The notes beneath the pieces were generated by a model. That model was given only the letters and a program-made list of their open reading frames with translations. It did not search any database and had not been told where the DNA came from. From Chitinophaga cymbidii (GTDB lineage: Bacteria; Bacteroidota; Bacteroidia; Chitinophagales; Chitinophagaceae), in contig NZ_BKAU01000002.1 in assembly GCF_007992715.1 (NCBI RefSeq), positions 744,001 to 808,000 on the forward strand: 64,000 nt of DNA. The letters run 5' to 3'. The translations under genes and the position numbers were made by a program. This document shows, piece after piece, positions 24,396-33,580 of the stretch (positions are counted from its first letter, which is position 1; each line of letters starts with the position of its first letter).

Positions 24396-25853
24396 ATGAA
24401 GATGATCAAACAAACAATATATATGCTGATGGTGGGTACACTATTGACGGGCACCGCCTGCGAAAAGCAGCTGGACATTGCATCTGTTACCAACCTCACC
24501 AACGCCACCTACTATAAAACAGCGGAAGACGCGAAGTCCGCCCTGGGCGTGTGTTACAAGAACATGGGCGTGCTGGACCCTTTCCCGGACCTGGTGACTA
24601 CGGACGACGCTGTGCCTTTCCTTTCCGGCGCCGCAGACAGGGTGCTGCTCTGGCGGTACAACCTCACGCCTTCCAATTCTTTCATCAACGTTTACAGCGG
24701 CGCCTATGCAGGCATCAACCGGTCTAATACGGTGATAGACAGGCTGCCCGGCATTCCCATGAACGAAGACCTGAAAAACAGGTACATAGCGGAAGCCAAG
24801 GTGCTGCGCGCCCTGCACTACTTCAACCTGGTACGCCTCTATGGCGGCGTGCCCATAACCATTACGGAAACGGCTACACTGGAAGGACTGGACATACCGC
24901 GTAAAAGCGTTGACGAAGTATATGCGCAGATAGAGAAAGACCTCACGGAAGCGGAAAACGTACTGCCACCCAGCTATCCCGCTGCGGACGCCGGCAGGGT
25001 GACTGCAGGAGCCGCCAAAGGATTGCTGGCAAAGGTATACCTCACCCGCGCGGGTACGGACAAAAGCTCTCCCTTCTGGGCCAGGGCTGCCGCCAAAGCC
25101 AAAGAAGTGATAGACCAGAAGGTGTATGGACTCTACGACAATTTTGCGGACGCTTTTGCACTCACCGCCCGCGGCGGCAAGGAAAACATGCTGGAAGTGC
25201 AATACCTCACAGACGTTTACGGTCACGGCACAGGGCGTGGCTATGGCCCGCGCGCGGCGCCTATTTTCCCCGGCGGCGGCTCTGCCATTGCAAGGCCCAC
25301 GGAAAGCCTCTTCAACGCTTATGCGGCTAACGACAAGCGGAAGCCTGTTACCTTCATGACCTCCTATACCTACAACGGCGTTACTACCAATCTTTCCATC
25401 ACAGACCCCGATCCCAGCAAAGCCGTATCTTTTCAGAAGCTGTGGGACAGAAGCGCCAAAACCAACGGTGGCGAAGGCACCAGCAGGCCGGTATTGCGGT
25501 ATGCGGACGTGTTGCTCATATACGCAGAAGCCGCCAATGAAGCTGCCGGCGCCCCTACCGTTGAAGCCTATACGGCGTTGAACGATGTGCGCGCGCGCGC
25601 CGGGCTGGCAGACCTGAGCGGACTGAGCTACCAGGCTTTCAAAGAGGCCGTTTGGCTGGAAAGAAGGCTGGAGCTGGCTTTTGAGAACAACCGCCGCTTC
25701 GACCTGGTGCGCACCGGCAGGCTGGTAGACGCCGTGAAGGCGGAGAACGGCTACAACCGGAATGCGCAGATACAACCCTTCCATGTACTGTTCCCCATCC
25801 CGCTGTCTGTTATGGACGCCAGCCCCACGCTGGAACAAAACCCAGGCTATTGA
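24396..25853 (+). CDS. SusD/RagB-type nutrient-binding lipoprotein
   Basis: The 485-residue protein has a lipoprotein signal ending at T-G-T-A-C (Cys about residue 22). The N-terminal SusD-like region (N-x-T-Y-Y-K-T-A-E-D-A, then A-E-A-K-V-L-R-A-L-H-Y-F-N-L-V-R-L-Y-G-G-V-P) spans about 35-215. The C-terminal RagB region carries Y-A-D-V-L-L-I-Y-A-E-A-A-N-E near 365-380 and R-R-L-E-L-A-F-E-N-N-R-R-F-D-L-V-R near 425-442. It sits on the cell surface and caps the SusC channel, gripping glycan ligand through helical TPR-like units. Confidence 0.95.
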   Translation: MKMIKQTIYMLMVGTLLTGTACEKQLDIASVTNLTNATYYKTAEDAKSALGVCYKNMGVLDPFPDLVTTDDAVPFLSGAADRVLLWRYNLTPSNSFINVYSGAYAGINRSNTVIDRLPGIPMNEDLKNRYIAEAKVLRALHYFNLVRLYGGVPITITETATLEGLDIPRKSVDEVYAQIEKDLTEAENVLPPSYPAADAGRVTAGAAKGLLAKVYLTRAGTDKSSPFWARAAAKAKEVIDQKVYGLYDNFADAFALTARGGKENMLEVQYLTDVYGHGTGRGYGPRAAPIFPGGGSAIARPTESLFNAYAANDKRKPVTFMTSYTYNGVTTNLSITDPDPSKAVSFQKLWDRSAKTNGGEGTSRPVLRYADVLLIYAEAANEAAGAPTVEAYTALNDVRARAGLADLSGLSYQAFKEAVWLERRLELAFENNRRFDLVRTGRLVDAVKAENGYNRNAQIQPFHVLFPIPLSVMDASPTLEQNPGY

Positions 25854-25876
25854 TTCATTAAAACAATAACAACATC

Positions 25877-27151
25877 ATGTATACACGCAGACACTTTCTG
25901 ACCCAAACGCCGGCCATGCTGGCATTGCTGGCGGGCCTGCCCTCACTGGCCAGCTCCTGCAACAGCAAAAAGAAAACCATCTTGCTCCGCTCTTCATGGC
26001 AAACCGTCAACATCGGGGATATTGGCCATACCCCCGGCGTGCTCGCGCTGCTGGAAAAACATATTCCCGATGCGGACGTTATACTCTGGCCTTCCAGTGT
26101 AGATAACGGCGTGAAAGAAATGCTGCAGCGGCGTTTCCCGAAAGTAAAAATAGTGGAGGGCAAAGAAGCAATAGACGCGGCTATTGCCCAGTCTGATTTT
26201 CTGATGCATGGCTCCGGCCCTTCCCTGACAGCTCGCAAAGACGTAGCGCGCTGGGCCGCCACCGGCAAGCCTTACGGCATTTATGGCATTACCTTCCCCG
26301 GCTACTATGGAGAGCCGTCTGCCACCGCCAAAGCGGCTTTCCCCACAGAAGTGGAGCTGCTCACCAAGGCGCAGTTTGCCTATTTCCGGGATTCCATTTC
26401 GCTGCAGTTTGCGAAAGACCATGGTGTGAAATGTCCCATTATGGGCTTTGCGCCAGACGGCGCCTTTGCAGTAGACCTGCAGAACGATGCAGCGGCAGAG
26501 GCTTTCATGAAAGAACACGGGCTGGAAGCAGGCAAGTTCCTTTGCGTGATACCTCGGCAGCGTTTCACCCCGTATTGGGAAATACCTTCCAAAAAGCGTC
26601 CGCTAGACGAAAAAAAGAACGCACGCAACCAGGAGATGAGAGAGCATGACAACGCCCCCATCCGTGAAGCCATTGTGGAAGTGGTACGGCAAACACCCAT
26701 GAAAATACTCATCTGCCCGGAAGATGAAACACAGGTAAAACTGGGCAAAGAAATTTTGTACGATAGACTGCCGGAAGCTGTAAAAGCAAAAGTGGTTTGG
26801 CGCGACCGTTACTGGCTGACAGACGAAGCGGTCAGCACCTACCGCCGCTCCGCCGGCATGTTCGGGCTGGAAATGCACTCTCCCATTATGTGCATCGGCA
26901 ACGGCATTCCGGCCATGGTAGGCCGCTTTCATGAACAAACCAGCAAAGGCATAATGTGGCGGGACATTGGCCTGGGCGAGTGGCTGTTTGATATGGACAA
27001 TGAGGCAGACATCCCCAAAATATTGCCCGCCGCACTGGCCATGGCCAAAGACCCCGCCGCGGCAAAACAGCTGGCAAAGAAGGGACAGCAGTTTGTAGAA
27101 GATAAACAACGGGAAACAATGGGCGTGTTGAAAAGCAAGCTGAATGCATAA
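25877..27151 (+). CDS. Exported polysaccharide pyruvyl transferase-like lipoprotein
   Basis: The 424-residue protein starts with R-R-H-F-L (twin-arginine-like) and a hydrophobic stretch ending at the lipobox L-A-S-S-C (Cys about residue 28). The remainder matches the polysaccharide pyruvyl transferase fold: N-I-G-D-I-G-H-T-P-G near 45-54, H-G-S-G-P-S near 112-117, the P-R-Q-R-F-T-P-Y segment near 225, and F-G-L-E-M-H-S-P near 330 with the conserved His. Family members normally work in the cytoplasm on phosphoenolpyruvate, so export is unusual. It follows susD by 23 bases and is the only enzyme-like gene of this Sus locus. Its substrate and activity are unknown. Confidence 0.75.
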   Translation: MYTRRHFLTQTPAMLALLAGLPSLASSCNSKKKTILLRSSWQTVNIGDIGHTPGVLALLEKHIPDADVILWPSSVDNGVKEMLQRRFPKVKIVEGKEAIDAAIAQSDFLMHGSGPSLTARKDVARWAATGKPYGIYGITFPGYYGEPSATAKAAFPTEVELLTKAQFAYFRDSISLQFAKDHGVKCPIMGFAPDGAFAVDLQNDAAAEAFMKEHGLEAGKFLCVIPRQRFTPYWEIPSKKRPLDEKKNARNQEMREHDNAPIREAIVEVVRQTPMKILICPEDETQVKLGKEILYDRLPEAVKAKVVWRDRYWLTDEAVSTYRRSAGMFGLEMHSPIMCIGNGIPAMVGRFHEQTSKGIMWRDIGLGEWLFDMDNEADIPKILPAALAMAKDPAAAKQLAKKGQQFVEDKQRETMGVLKSKLNA

Positions 27152-27165
27152 GTGAAGAAGGGATG

Positions 27166-27196
27166 GGCTGCCCGCTAATTGTTGCGGGCGGCCTTT
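27166..27196 (+). terminator. Terminator of Sus locus 1
   Basis: A ten-base-pair stem, GGCTGCCCGC-type (27166-27175 with 27184-27193, one G-T pair), with an eight-base loop and then TTTG. It separates the plus-strand Sus locus from the convergent minus-strand operon. Confidence 0.65.
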
Positions 27197-27198
27197 GT

Positions 27199-29100
27199 TC
27201 AATCTTCTGAAAACATACGCACAACAGATAATTCATAACTGATCTCCTGCGTAAAACTATCCTCTGCAGGTTTCAGTTCCAGCTCCAAAGGGAAAGCCTT
27301 TAATGCCGGATATGGCGCCCAGTAATGTTCTGCATCCTTACCAATATTCAACACGGCATCGCCGGAAAGCAGCTTAAACCTGAACAGCTTGTCACCTGCT
27401 TTAATTAAAATTGTTTGAGCGTCCGTTTTTGTAAACACCATCCCCTTGTAATGGATGATCGGTTCGATGATCTTTATTACGGGACGCGCGTCATGATAGA
27501 TCAGGCGGATTGTTTTTACCACTGCGCTGTCAGAAAACTGGTAATTCATACGATAACCCACACCTGCGGCAAGCCAGTTCCTATCCTTCAATTCGCCCGA
27601 TACACTCACTTCAAAACGGTTGGTCCTCCCTTGTTTTACCTCCATTCTGCTGTCAAATTCAAAAAGATTGGTGAAGTAGCCCAGGCTATCGGTAAATGCT
27701 ATCCGTGGCGTCAGGGATTTCACACCAGGTACTTCCGGAAAGCTCATCGGTTCAGGTCTGGAATATTCGGTTACACTGGATGCTGTTAAATAGCCATGGC
27801 CCTTTACCCACAGGCTGGAAATTGCTCCACCGGCGGGACGGTACATGTATTTGCTTTTAGCGCCGGCCTTGTAGTCTTTATACCCATAAGAAGTAACGGT
27901 TGCCATAAAGTTGGCAGTCCGCAGCAAAGCTACATTGACCGTTTTAAAATGGTTTACCCATCCTGTTGCTTCGCTGGGCAGTTTAGCCAGCGTTCTGTTT
28001 TGCTTTTTTTCCAGTTCATAAGCCATTGCCAGGTTTTTAGCCTTGGTAAAAGTGGGATAGATGCAGGGGGGAAAGTCCATCACCTCTTCGTGCTGCGGGC
28101 CATAGGCAATGAGACCGCTGGCCAGGATGTTTTTCCGCAGGTATTGCAGGTTCTTCAATGAGGCTGACGCATACCTGGGATCTTCATCGGCATATAACGA
28201 AAACAAAACCTGGCAACCATCAGAGGTTGCGCCGCCGTAGGTTGTCCATTTGTTGGAGCGGATACCCCATGAATTGTCCATCGAACCATCGGGATAAATA
28301 AAATAAAGATGGCTTTTCAATGCATGTTTAACTGCGTTGTTCACCAATGTATCGCCCGTTAATTTTGCATAGAGCCCCAGTCCCCACAATGACATTTCCA
28401 TGCTGTAGCCCAGGTCTGTTCCCAGTTTATTGGCATGCGTACGCCCTCCTTCACCATTTAAAAAGCCATCCTCGTCCATTTTCGAGATGGTGCGATGCGC
28501 GAGTTCCTTCGCACGGCGTGAATACTTTTCGTCCTTTAAAAGACGGGCCGCACTGGCCAGGGTAGCGCATGTGGTGGCCACGTAATTGATGCTTGCAAAT
28601 TCGGGCGTCATCGTTTTGTGAAGGTAATCAGCTGCTTTAATGATGGCATTGCGCCAACTGGCTTTTTCAGTTTTGCCCAGCCGGCCGGCCAGATGGTCCC
28701 ATGCCAGGATTAACATGAGCGCCTGGTCGGTGGTGGTACCCGTCCATTCTTCCGGGGTTTCCTTCCAGCTGCCATTTGGCTCCTGCTGTTTGATGAGCCA
28801 GTTACCGGTGCGGATGGCCGCGTCAAGGTATTTTCGGCTGCCTGTAATTTTGTAAGCTATGGCGAAAGGATATACTGCTTCTGAAGCCCTCGTGTGCAGT
28901 ACTTTATCGTAGTCACATTGCAGGGCGCCGAAATCCGGGTTCTTCTTATCTTTTAACTGATGGTCCAGCAACACATCGGCCAACTGAACTAATGTTGCAG
29001 CGTATGCTGCTTTAAGGCTGGCATTTTGCGCCCGGCCTGTTGATGAAACAAAAACAACAAACGGTAAAATGAAAAGCAGCTTTAACCCATAGTCTGTCAT
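27199..29100 (-). CDS. Exported (alpha/alpha)-barrel protein, probable glycan-active enzyme
   Basis: The 633-residue protein has a signal peptide (cleavage near T-G-R-A-Q-N, about residue 25). The first 370 residues show the repeating helix pairs of an (alpha/alpha) toroid (A-I-R-T-G-N-W-L-I-K-Q-Q-E-P-N-G-S-W, then T-D-Q-A-L-M-L-I-L-A-W-D-H-L-A-G-R-L). The C-terminal 250 residues look beta-rich. This build is shared by many polysaccharide lyases and hydrolases, but I do not recognise the family. The start at 29100 is chosen because it begins the signal peptide; the open frame reaches 29175 inside the upstream gene. It is the last gene of the minus-strand operon. Confidence 0.7.
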   Translation of the reverse strand: MTDYGLKLLFILPFVVFVSSTGRAQNASLKAAYAATLVQLADVLLDHQLKDKKNPDFGALQCDYDKVLHTRASEAVYPFAIAYKITGSRKYLDAAIRTGNWLIKQQEPNGSWKETPEEWTGTTTDQALMLILAWDHLAGRLGKTEKASWRNAIIKAADYLHKTMTPEFASINYVATTCATLASAARLLKDEKYSRRAKELAHRTISKMDEDGFLNGEGGRTHANKLGTDLGYSMEMSLWGLGLYAKLTGDTLVNNAVKHALKSHLYFIYPDGSMDNSWGIRSNKWTTYGGATSDGCQVLFSLYADEDPRYASASLKNLQYLRKNILASGLIAYGPQHEEVMDFPPCIYPTFTKAKNLAMAYELEKKQNRTLAKLPSEATGWVNHFKTVNVALLRTANFMATVTSYGYKDYKAGAKSKYMYRPAGGAISSLWVKGHGYLTASSVTEYSRPEPMSFPEVPGVKSLTPRIAFTDSLGYFTNLFEFDSRMEVKQGRTNRFEVSVSGELKDRNWLAAGVGYRMNYQFSDSAVVKTIRLIYHDARPVIKIIEPIIHYKGMVFTKTDAQTILIKAGDKLFRFKLLSGDAVLNIGKDAEHYWAPYPALKAFPLELELKPAEDSFTQEISYELSVVRMFSED

Positions 29101-29111
29101 ATCGTATGCTT

Positions 29112-31865
29112 TTACTTCGTTGAACGATAAGATGCCGTATTGTTCAATGTAGTGATCTCGGGCTGATCCATCCACACCCTGACTGAAACCGGTGCTGTTG
29201 CCATGCCGGACTCAAGTTTAAAACGGGTTGTTTCCCAGCGCGGCGTAAGGTCGTTTGGCGCCGCTATTTCCGTTATTTTGGCGGAGCTGATCTTTTTATT
29301 TCCGGACCACAGTTCAACGGTGACATTCCTGGCTGCCACATTGCCTACATTATGGACCTTCACATGCAGTTGTTCCTTGTCTATTGAAATATCCCGGTCT
29401 GAAAGTGCCACATCGGCAAGCGGACCTGTTTTTGGATGAGCTTTTAGCTGTTCGATGGTTACCGCCTGTAGTTTCCCGGCGGGCACCTGCAATTGGACCT
29501 GGTTTGCTCTTTCTTTCAGCACAACCGTACGCTCCGTTCTATCTGTATCTATTTGCCCGTCATCATTGTTGTCTGAACCGGTGCATAGCCTGTAAACACC
29601 GGGTTCCAGCAACCAGGTCTGCATGGTTACGGTACGGCTTTCTCCGAAATTGTAAAGGGAAATTGTCGCTGATCTTTTGTTGCCCTGGCGTACGAACACA
29701 CCCATGTCGGGCCCGGTATTTTTCCAGGTCACGATGGTTGACGGGTATTCGTATCCTGCCCCGAAATGCCCGGTGTACATGCCAAACAGCAGATCGCTGC
29801 CCGGTACATACACACGGTCGGTAAATTTCACTTCACTGGTTAGAAGCGGCAGGTTATACCGCAGCGAATTGAGCACTGTTTCCAATCCTTTGTAGATGGT
29901 GCTCATGTCCTTATCAACCAGGTATTTGTTGTAAGGATTGCCGTGAGCGGCGATAAAGTCGTTATACTTATCGCTGCCTCCAATCTGTCCCGCCATCGCG
30001 AAAACACCGGCCATGGGGTTATCTGCCGCCCCTTTGTCCACCCCGCCTTCCAGCAACACTTTTTTGGCCCAGTCCGCCGTGCCTTGTGCTGCATTTTCAG
30101 GCAGCTTTTCCCGGGCCGCCTGCCGCATCAGGTCGTAGCAAAAATCCACGGGTTTTAAAAAAGATGTATTCCCTGTAAGCCCATACATGCCGATCAGTTG
30201 TCCATACATTTCATTGATGTGACCAAGGCTTTCCCATTTGTAGTAATCGTAGGCCAGTCCCGGATCATACCATTTACCGGTATATGCGCCTATTTCGTCA
30301 TTAGAAAAGGCAACGGCTGCAGGCATCAGCCCCGCAGGTTTACCACCGTCGGCGCGGGCAGCATCTGTTACCCAGGCATTCGCCCATTCGCTGAACAAAC
30401 GGATCAACGTCGGGTTTCCACTGTACCACGCCGCCCATAAACCCGGTAGCACGGCCCTTGCATTGAGGGGTACATCTACATTCATTGGCTCCTGGTCCAG
30501 CACTTCGCTGGCCGAAAGGTAGCAGGACCTGAAATGGCGGTGCCCCCTGGGGGTTATGCCTGTCCACACCTTTTCAAAATTCTGCATACTGATCAGGCAG
30601 CGCTCTATGTATTCGGGATCGCCATAGCGGATCATGAACATGGCGGGATGCGTATCCCTGAACAGCTCGGCCGAATGTTCCACATCATCTACTGCTTTGG
30701 CAAATCCACGTTCCAGGATGCCGCTGTTCCAAACCCCGTCTGCCAGCCTGATGTAGCCTTTTTTTGCGGTGGAATCATCGACCCCTAAAATGGCTGGCAG
30801 CCACCAGCGCAATATTTCCACATCGTCACCATATTTGCCACCGAGTTCGCCATTGGCTATTTGCTTTTCGTTTACCCACCAATGGATCACCTTCAGCATT
30901 CTTTGCATGGCCTCATGCTGTTTCACGGCCCATTGTGGCGCACCTGCCGTATCCACTTTGTTTTGAATGGCAAAGGGGATCTTTTCGCCCAGGTACATTT
31001 TTATCAGTGCTGCATCCGGGTATTTGTTTTTAAGGATGGTAAAATATTTCCTGGCAGCTGCTTCATGATACGGATCAATAATTTCCAGGTTCAGCCAGTA
31101 ATGGATCTTTGCGAGCAGATAGATGGCCCTGTCATACAAAGGATCGTTTTCCGATGCGGCGATCTGTTCCAGCATATCTGCAGCCAGGTACATCCGGAAG
31201 AAAAAATTGCCGGATTTTTTGACCGAAGCCGACCAGGCGCCAAGATCATAATACCGGGCTGCTGTTAAATACCTGTCGGCCAAATCCCCACCCAACTTTT
31301 TTACCGCCTGCGTATCCTGCTCAAACCCCGTGGCCGTATTGGCTTTTTGTGGCGCCACCGGACGAAATTCAATGTTTTGCACAGCCACCAGCGATGTTGA
31401 GCTGATCTTTACAATGGCCGTTCTGTTGCTGACATGAACGATCCTGTTTACACTTTTTATGGGGAGGCGGTACCATGGCGTGATCACCGAATCAGCAACC
31501 GGTACTCCATTGAAATACACAGCCTGGTTGAAGGGCTGTGCGGTATTGTTGCCCAGCGTGAGCGTTAAAAGATAGGCACCATCGGGAATATCAGTTCTGA
31601 AAACAAGGCTGTCCCTGCCCAGTACTCCATCCCTGTTCAGGTCATTGTTCCATTTTCCGGCAAGTGTATCAAAAGCGGCCACGGGTCTATTTAACCACCC
31701 GTACCCTTTCTGTGTATCGTAAGCTGTAGCCGGGTTAACCTGTATGTATCCTTTTTCCAGCGCGGAAGTTTCGCTGCCCATATCGTACAGGTAACTGTTG
31801 TTCATGGTTCCGGTTCGACAGGAAACCAGGCCAATAGCGACCCATATAAAAAACATTCTGCTCAT
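29112..31865 (-). CDS. Large lipoprotein with malectin-like, helical and CARDB-like regions
   Basis: The 917-residue protein has a lipobox at residues 13-16 (G-L-V-S-C). The N-terminal domain (about 30-170) contains G-Y-G-W-L-N-R-P and resembles the beta-sandwich that fronts rhamnogalacturonan-active enzymes. A long helical central region (about 200-620) has conspicuous conserved-looking motifs: N-G-E-L-G-G-K-Y-G-D-D-V-E near 340 and D-V-E-H-S-A-E-L-F near 395. The end (about 810-905) resembles a CARDB adhesion domain. No catalytic family is assigned. Its start overlaps the stop of the GH105 gene by 4 bases, so the two are translationally coupled. Confidence 0.7.
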   Translation of the reverse strand: MSRMFFIWVAIGLVSCRTGTMNNSYLYDMGSETSALEKGYIQVNPATAYDTQKGYGWLNRPVAAFDTLAGKWNNDLNRDGVLGRDSLVFRTDIPDGAYLLTLTLGNNTAQPFNQAVYFNGVPVADSVITPWYRLPIKSVNRIVHVSNRTAIVKISSTSLVAVQNIEFRPVAPQKANTATGFEQDTQAVKKLGGDLADRYLTAARYYDLGAWSASVKKSGNFFFRMYLAADMLEQIAASENDPLYDRAIYLLAKIHYWLNLEIIDPYHEAAARKYFTILKNKYPDAALIKMYLGEKIPFAIQNKVDTAGAPQWAVKQHEAMQRMLKVIHWWVNEKQIANGELGGKYGDDVEILRWWLPAILGVDDSTAKKGYIRLADGVWNSGILERGFAKAVDDVEHSAELFRDTHPAMFMIRYGDPEYIERCLISMQNFEKVWTGITPRGHRHFRSCYLSASEVLDQEPMNVDVPLNARAVLPGLWAAWYSGNPTLIRLFSEWANAWVTDAARADGGKPAGLMPAAVAFSNDEIGAYTGKWYDPGLAYDYYKWESLGHINEMYGQLIGMYGLTGNTSFLKPVDFCYDLMRQAAREKLPENAAQGTADWAKKVLLEGGVDKGAADNPMAGVFAMAGQIGGSDKYNDFIAAHGNPYNKYLVDKDMSTIYKGLETVLNSLRYNLPLLTSEVKFTDRVYVPGSDLLFGMYTGHFGAGYEYPSTIVTWKNTGPDMGVFVRQGNKRSATISLYNFGESRTVTMQTWLLEPGVYRLCTGSDNNDDGQIDTDRTERTVVLKERANQVQLQVPAGKLQAVTIEQLKAHPKTGPLADVALSDRDISIDKEQLHVKVHNVGNVAARNVTVELWSGNKKISSAKITEIAAPNDLTPRWETTRFKLESGMATAPVSVRVWMDQPEITTLNNTASYRSTK

Positions 31866-33571
31866 CTGCGAAGTTTTGAAATTTCCAGGCCCGCCGTGAT
31901 CACTGCTCCCATACCGCGGGGATCGTTGTCGATTGTTTTCCGTTTCATATAAAATTCCTGGTCATAGCCAATTTCCGTACCCTGGCAAATGCCATGTACC
32001 ACGCCATCTTCATCGATCTTTGTCTGAATAGCGGCCCAGCCCGCGAAGGCATGTTTTTGATATGCGGCGCTTAACCAGCCTTCCCGTACCCCTCTTGCCA
32101 GGGCGAGGGTAAATAAGGCCGTGCAGGAAGTTTCTTCGTATGAATCGCGCCTGTCCAGCACCTGGTGCCAGAAGCCGTTCCTGTTTTGATAGCGCAGCAG
32201 GGCCTTCATATGCTGCCTGAAATTGCTGAGCACCTGTTTGTAGGCTGGATGTGTTTTGGGCAGTTTGGCCAGCAGTTCTGCGGTTGCCCAGGCAACCCAT
32301 CCGTTAGCCCGGCCCCAGTAGGCGGCCGATTGCTGCTGTTTATGATCAAACCAGGCATGTTTATACAGGCCGGTCTGCGGGTTCAGCAGGTATTTCCTGA
32401 AATTCAGCGCCTGTTTGGCGGCATCATCGTAGTATCGGTGATCACCGGTAATTTTTGCCATTTGCAGCAGGAAGGGCACGCTCATAAAAAGGTCATCGGC
32501 CCATACCGTAAACTCAACAGGTTCCGGCCTGCAAAAAGTGCCATCTTTCAATCTGACCTGCTCCCTGGTAACATAATCTGCTATGGAGGTCACGAGTGCT
32601 TTTAACGCTTCATTCTTTTCTGTCACATACAATTCAGCAAAAGGTAGTATCGGAGCACCGGTATCGTCCAGCATCGTGCGCCTGAAGATCCTGTGGTAGC
32701 TGCCCCTCCAGGCAAACAGGGAGTTGTACTGATACCGGAAATAAGGCACCTGTTTTAAAGTGAAATCTATGTACTGCCTTGCAAAGGCATTATATTTTCC
32801 ATCATTGTCCAGCGCCATGATGCTCCATACCATTGCACCATGTGAATAATGCCAGTCGGTATAAGGATCACGCTGGTAAGCCGCATGGGGTGGTGTTTCC
32901 AGTTCGGGAATAAAACGCTGCGGGCTTTTAACCCAGTTCAGCGCCTTTGTACCCGTCATCACATAATCTGGCATAGGGCTTTCTGGTTTCAGTCCTGTGC
33001 TGTTATCAACCGGTCCCAACAGCATCCATGCCGTGTTCATTCCGGAATTGAATTTTGCGGCAGTATCCAGACCGCCCGCTGCGGTAGCCGGCATCAGGAA
33101 CACAACCGGAATGGCAGTTGCTATAGGTTTATAAGAAATAACTATCTCGTTATCCCCCTTTTTCAGGCTGGCGGAAAAACGCCTGTTAAAGGTAAAATGG
33201 TTATAGGAAATTTCTTTGGGTATCTGCATGGCCGGATTTTCCTCACGGTACGCCAGTTTCCTGTTGACCCAGATACTGACGCCGCCGGCGTAACCCAGGC
33301 CAAAACTTAGCGTGGTATCACTGATAGCCGTAAGCCGGCTTTGGGCATAGACATATTGCGCAGGCAAAGGGTGGAGACTTCTGAAATCGATAACCTGCAT
33401 GCCCAGCACCTCTTTCTGCGGCACCAGCGTAAAACCGAAGCGGGTATCGGCAATTACCTTATCTGCCACCTTTCTGACGACAGACAAGGCATCACTTTCC
33501 TGCGGCAATGCCCTTAGTGACATACCGCTTAATACTGCTATACTTAGAAATAACTTGCTGACGGCCTTCAT
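31862..33571 (-). CDS. GH105/GH88-type unsaturated uronyl hydrolase
   Basis: The 569-residue exported protein has a signal peptide (about residues 1-23) and a beta-rich N-terminal domain (about 40-185). The (alpha/alpha)6 barrel follows from about 235 to the end. Motifs of the YteR-like family are W-A-D-D-L-F-M-S-V-P-F near residue 355 with the catalytic Asp, W-G-R-A-N-G-W near 415 and E-T-S-C-T-A near 480. The family removes unsaturated uronic acids left by polysaccharide lyases. No lyase of a known family is visible in the operon, so the two neighbouring unassigned proteins are candidates for that role. Confidence 0.82.
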   Translation of the reverse strand: MKAVSKLFLSIAVLSGMSLRALPQESDALSVVRKVADKVIADTRFGFTLVPQKEVLGMQVIDFRSLHPLPAQYVYAQSRLTAISDTTLSFGLGYAGGVSIWVNRKLAYREENPAMQIPKEISYNHFTFNRRFSASLKKGDNEIVISYKPIATAIPVVFLMPATAAGGLDTAAKFNSGMNTAWMLLGPVDNSTGLKPESPMPDYVMTGTKALNWVKSPQRFIPELETPPHAAYQRDPYTDWHYSHGAMVWSIMALDNDGKYNAFARQYIDFTLKQVPYFRYQYNSLFAWRGSYHRIFRRTMLDDTGAPILPFAELYVTEKNEALKALVTSIADYVTREQVRLKDGTFCRPEPVEFTVWADDLFMSVPFLLQMAKITGDHRYYDDAAKQALNFRKYLLNPQTGLYKHAWFDHKQQQSAAYWGRANGWVAWATAELLAKLPKTHPAYKQVLSNFRQHMKALLRYQNRNGFWHQVLDRRDSYEETSCTALFTLALARGVREGWLSAAYQKHAFAGWAAIQTKIDEDGVVHGICQGTEIGYDQEFYMKRKTIDNDPRGMGAVITAGLEISKLRR

Positions 33572-33580
33572 GACGATCTT

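Noticed and set aside
24441..25838. 465-residue minus-strand frame across susD
   Set aside because: Antisense shadow of a clear SusD gene.
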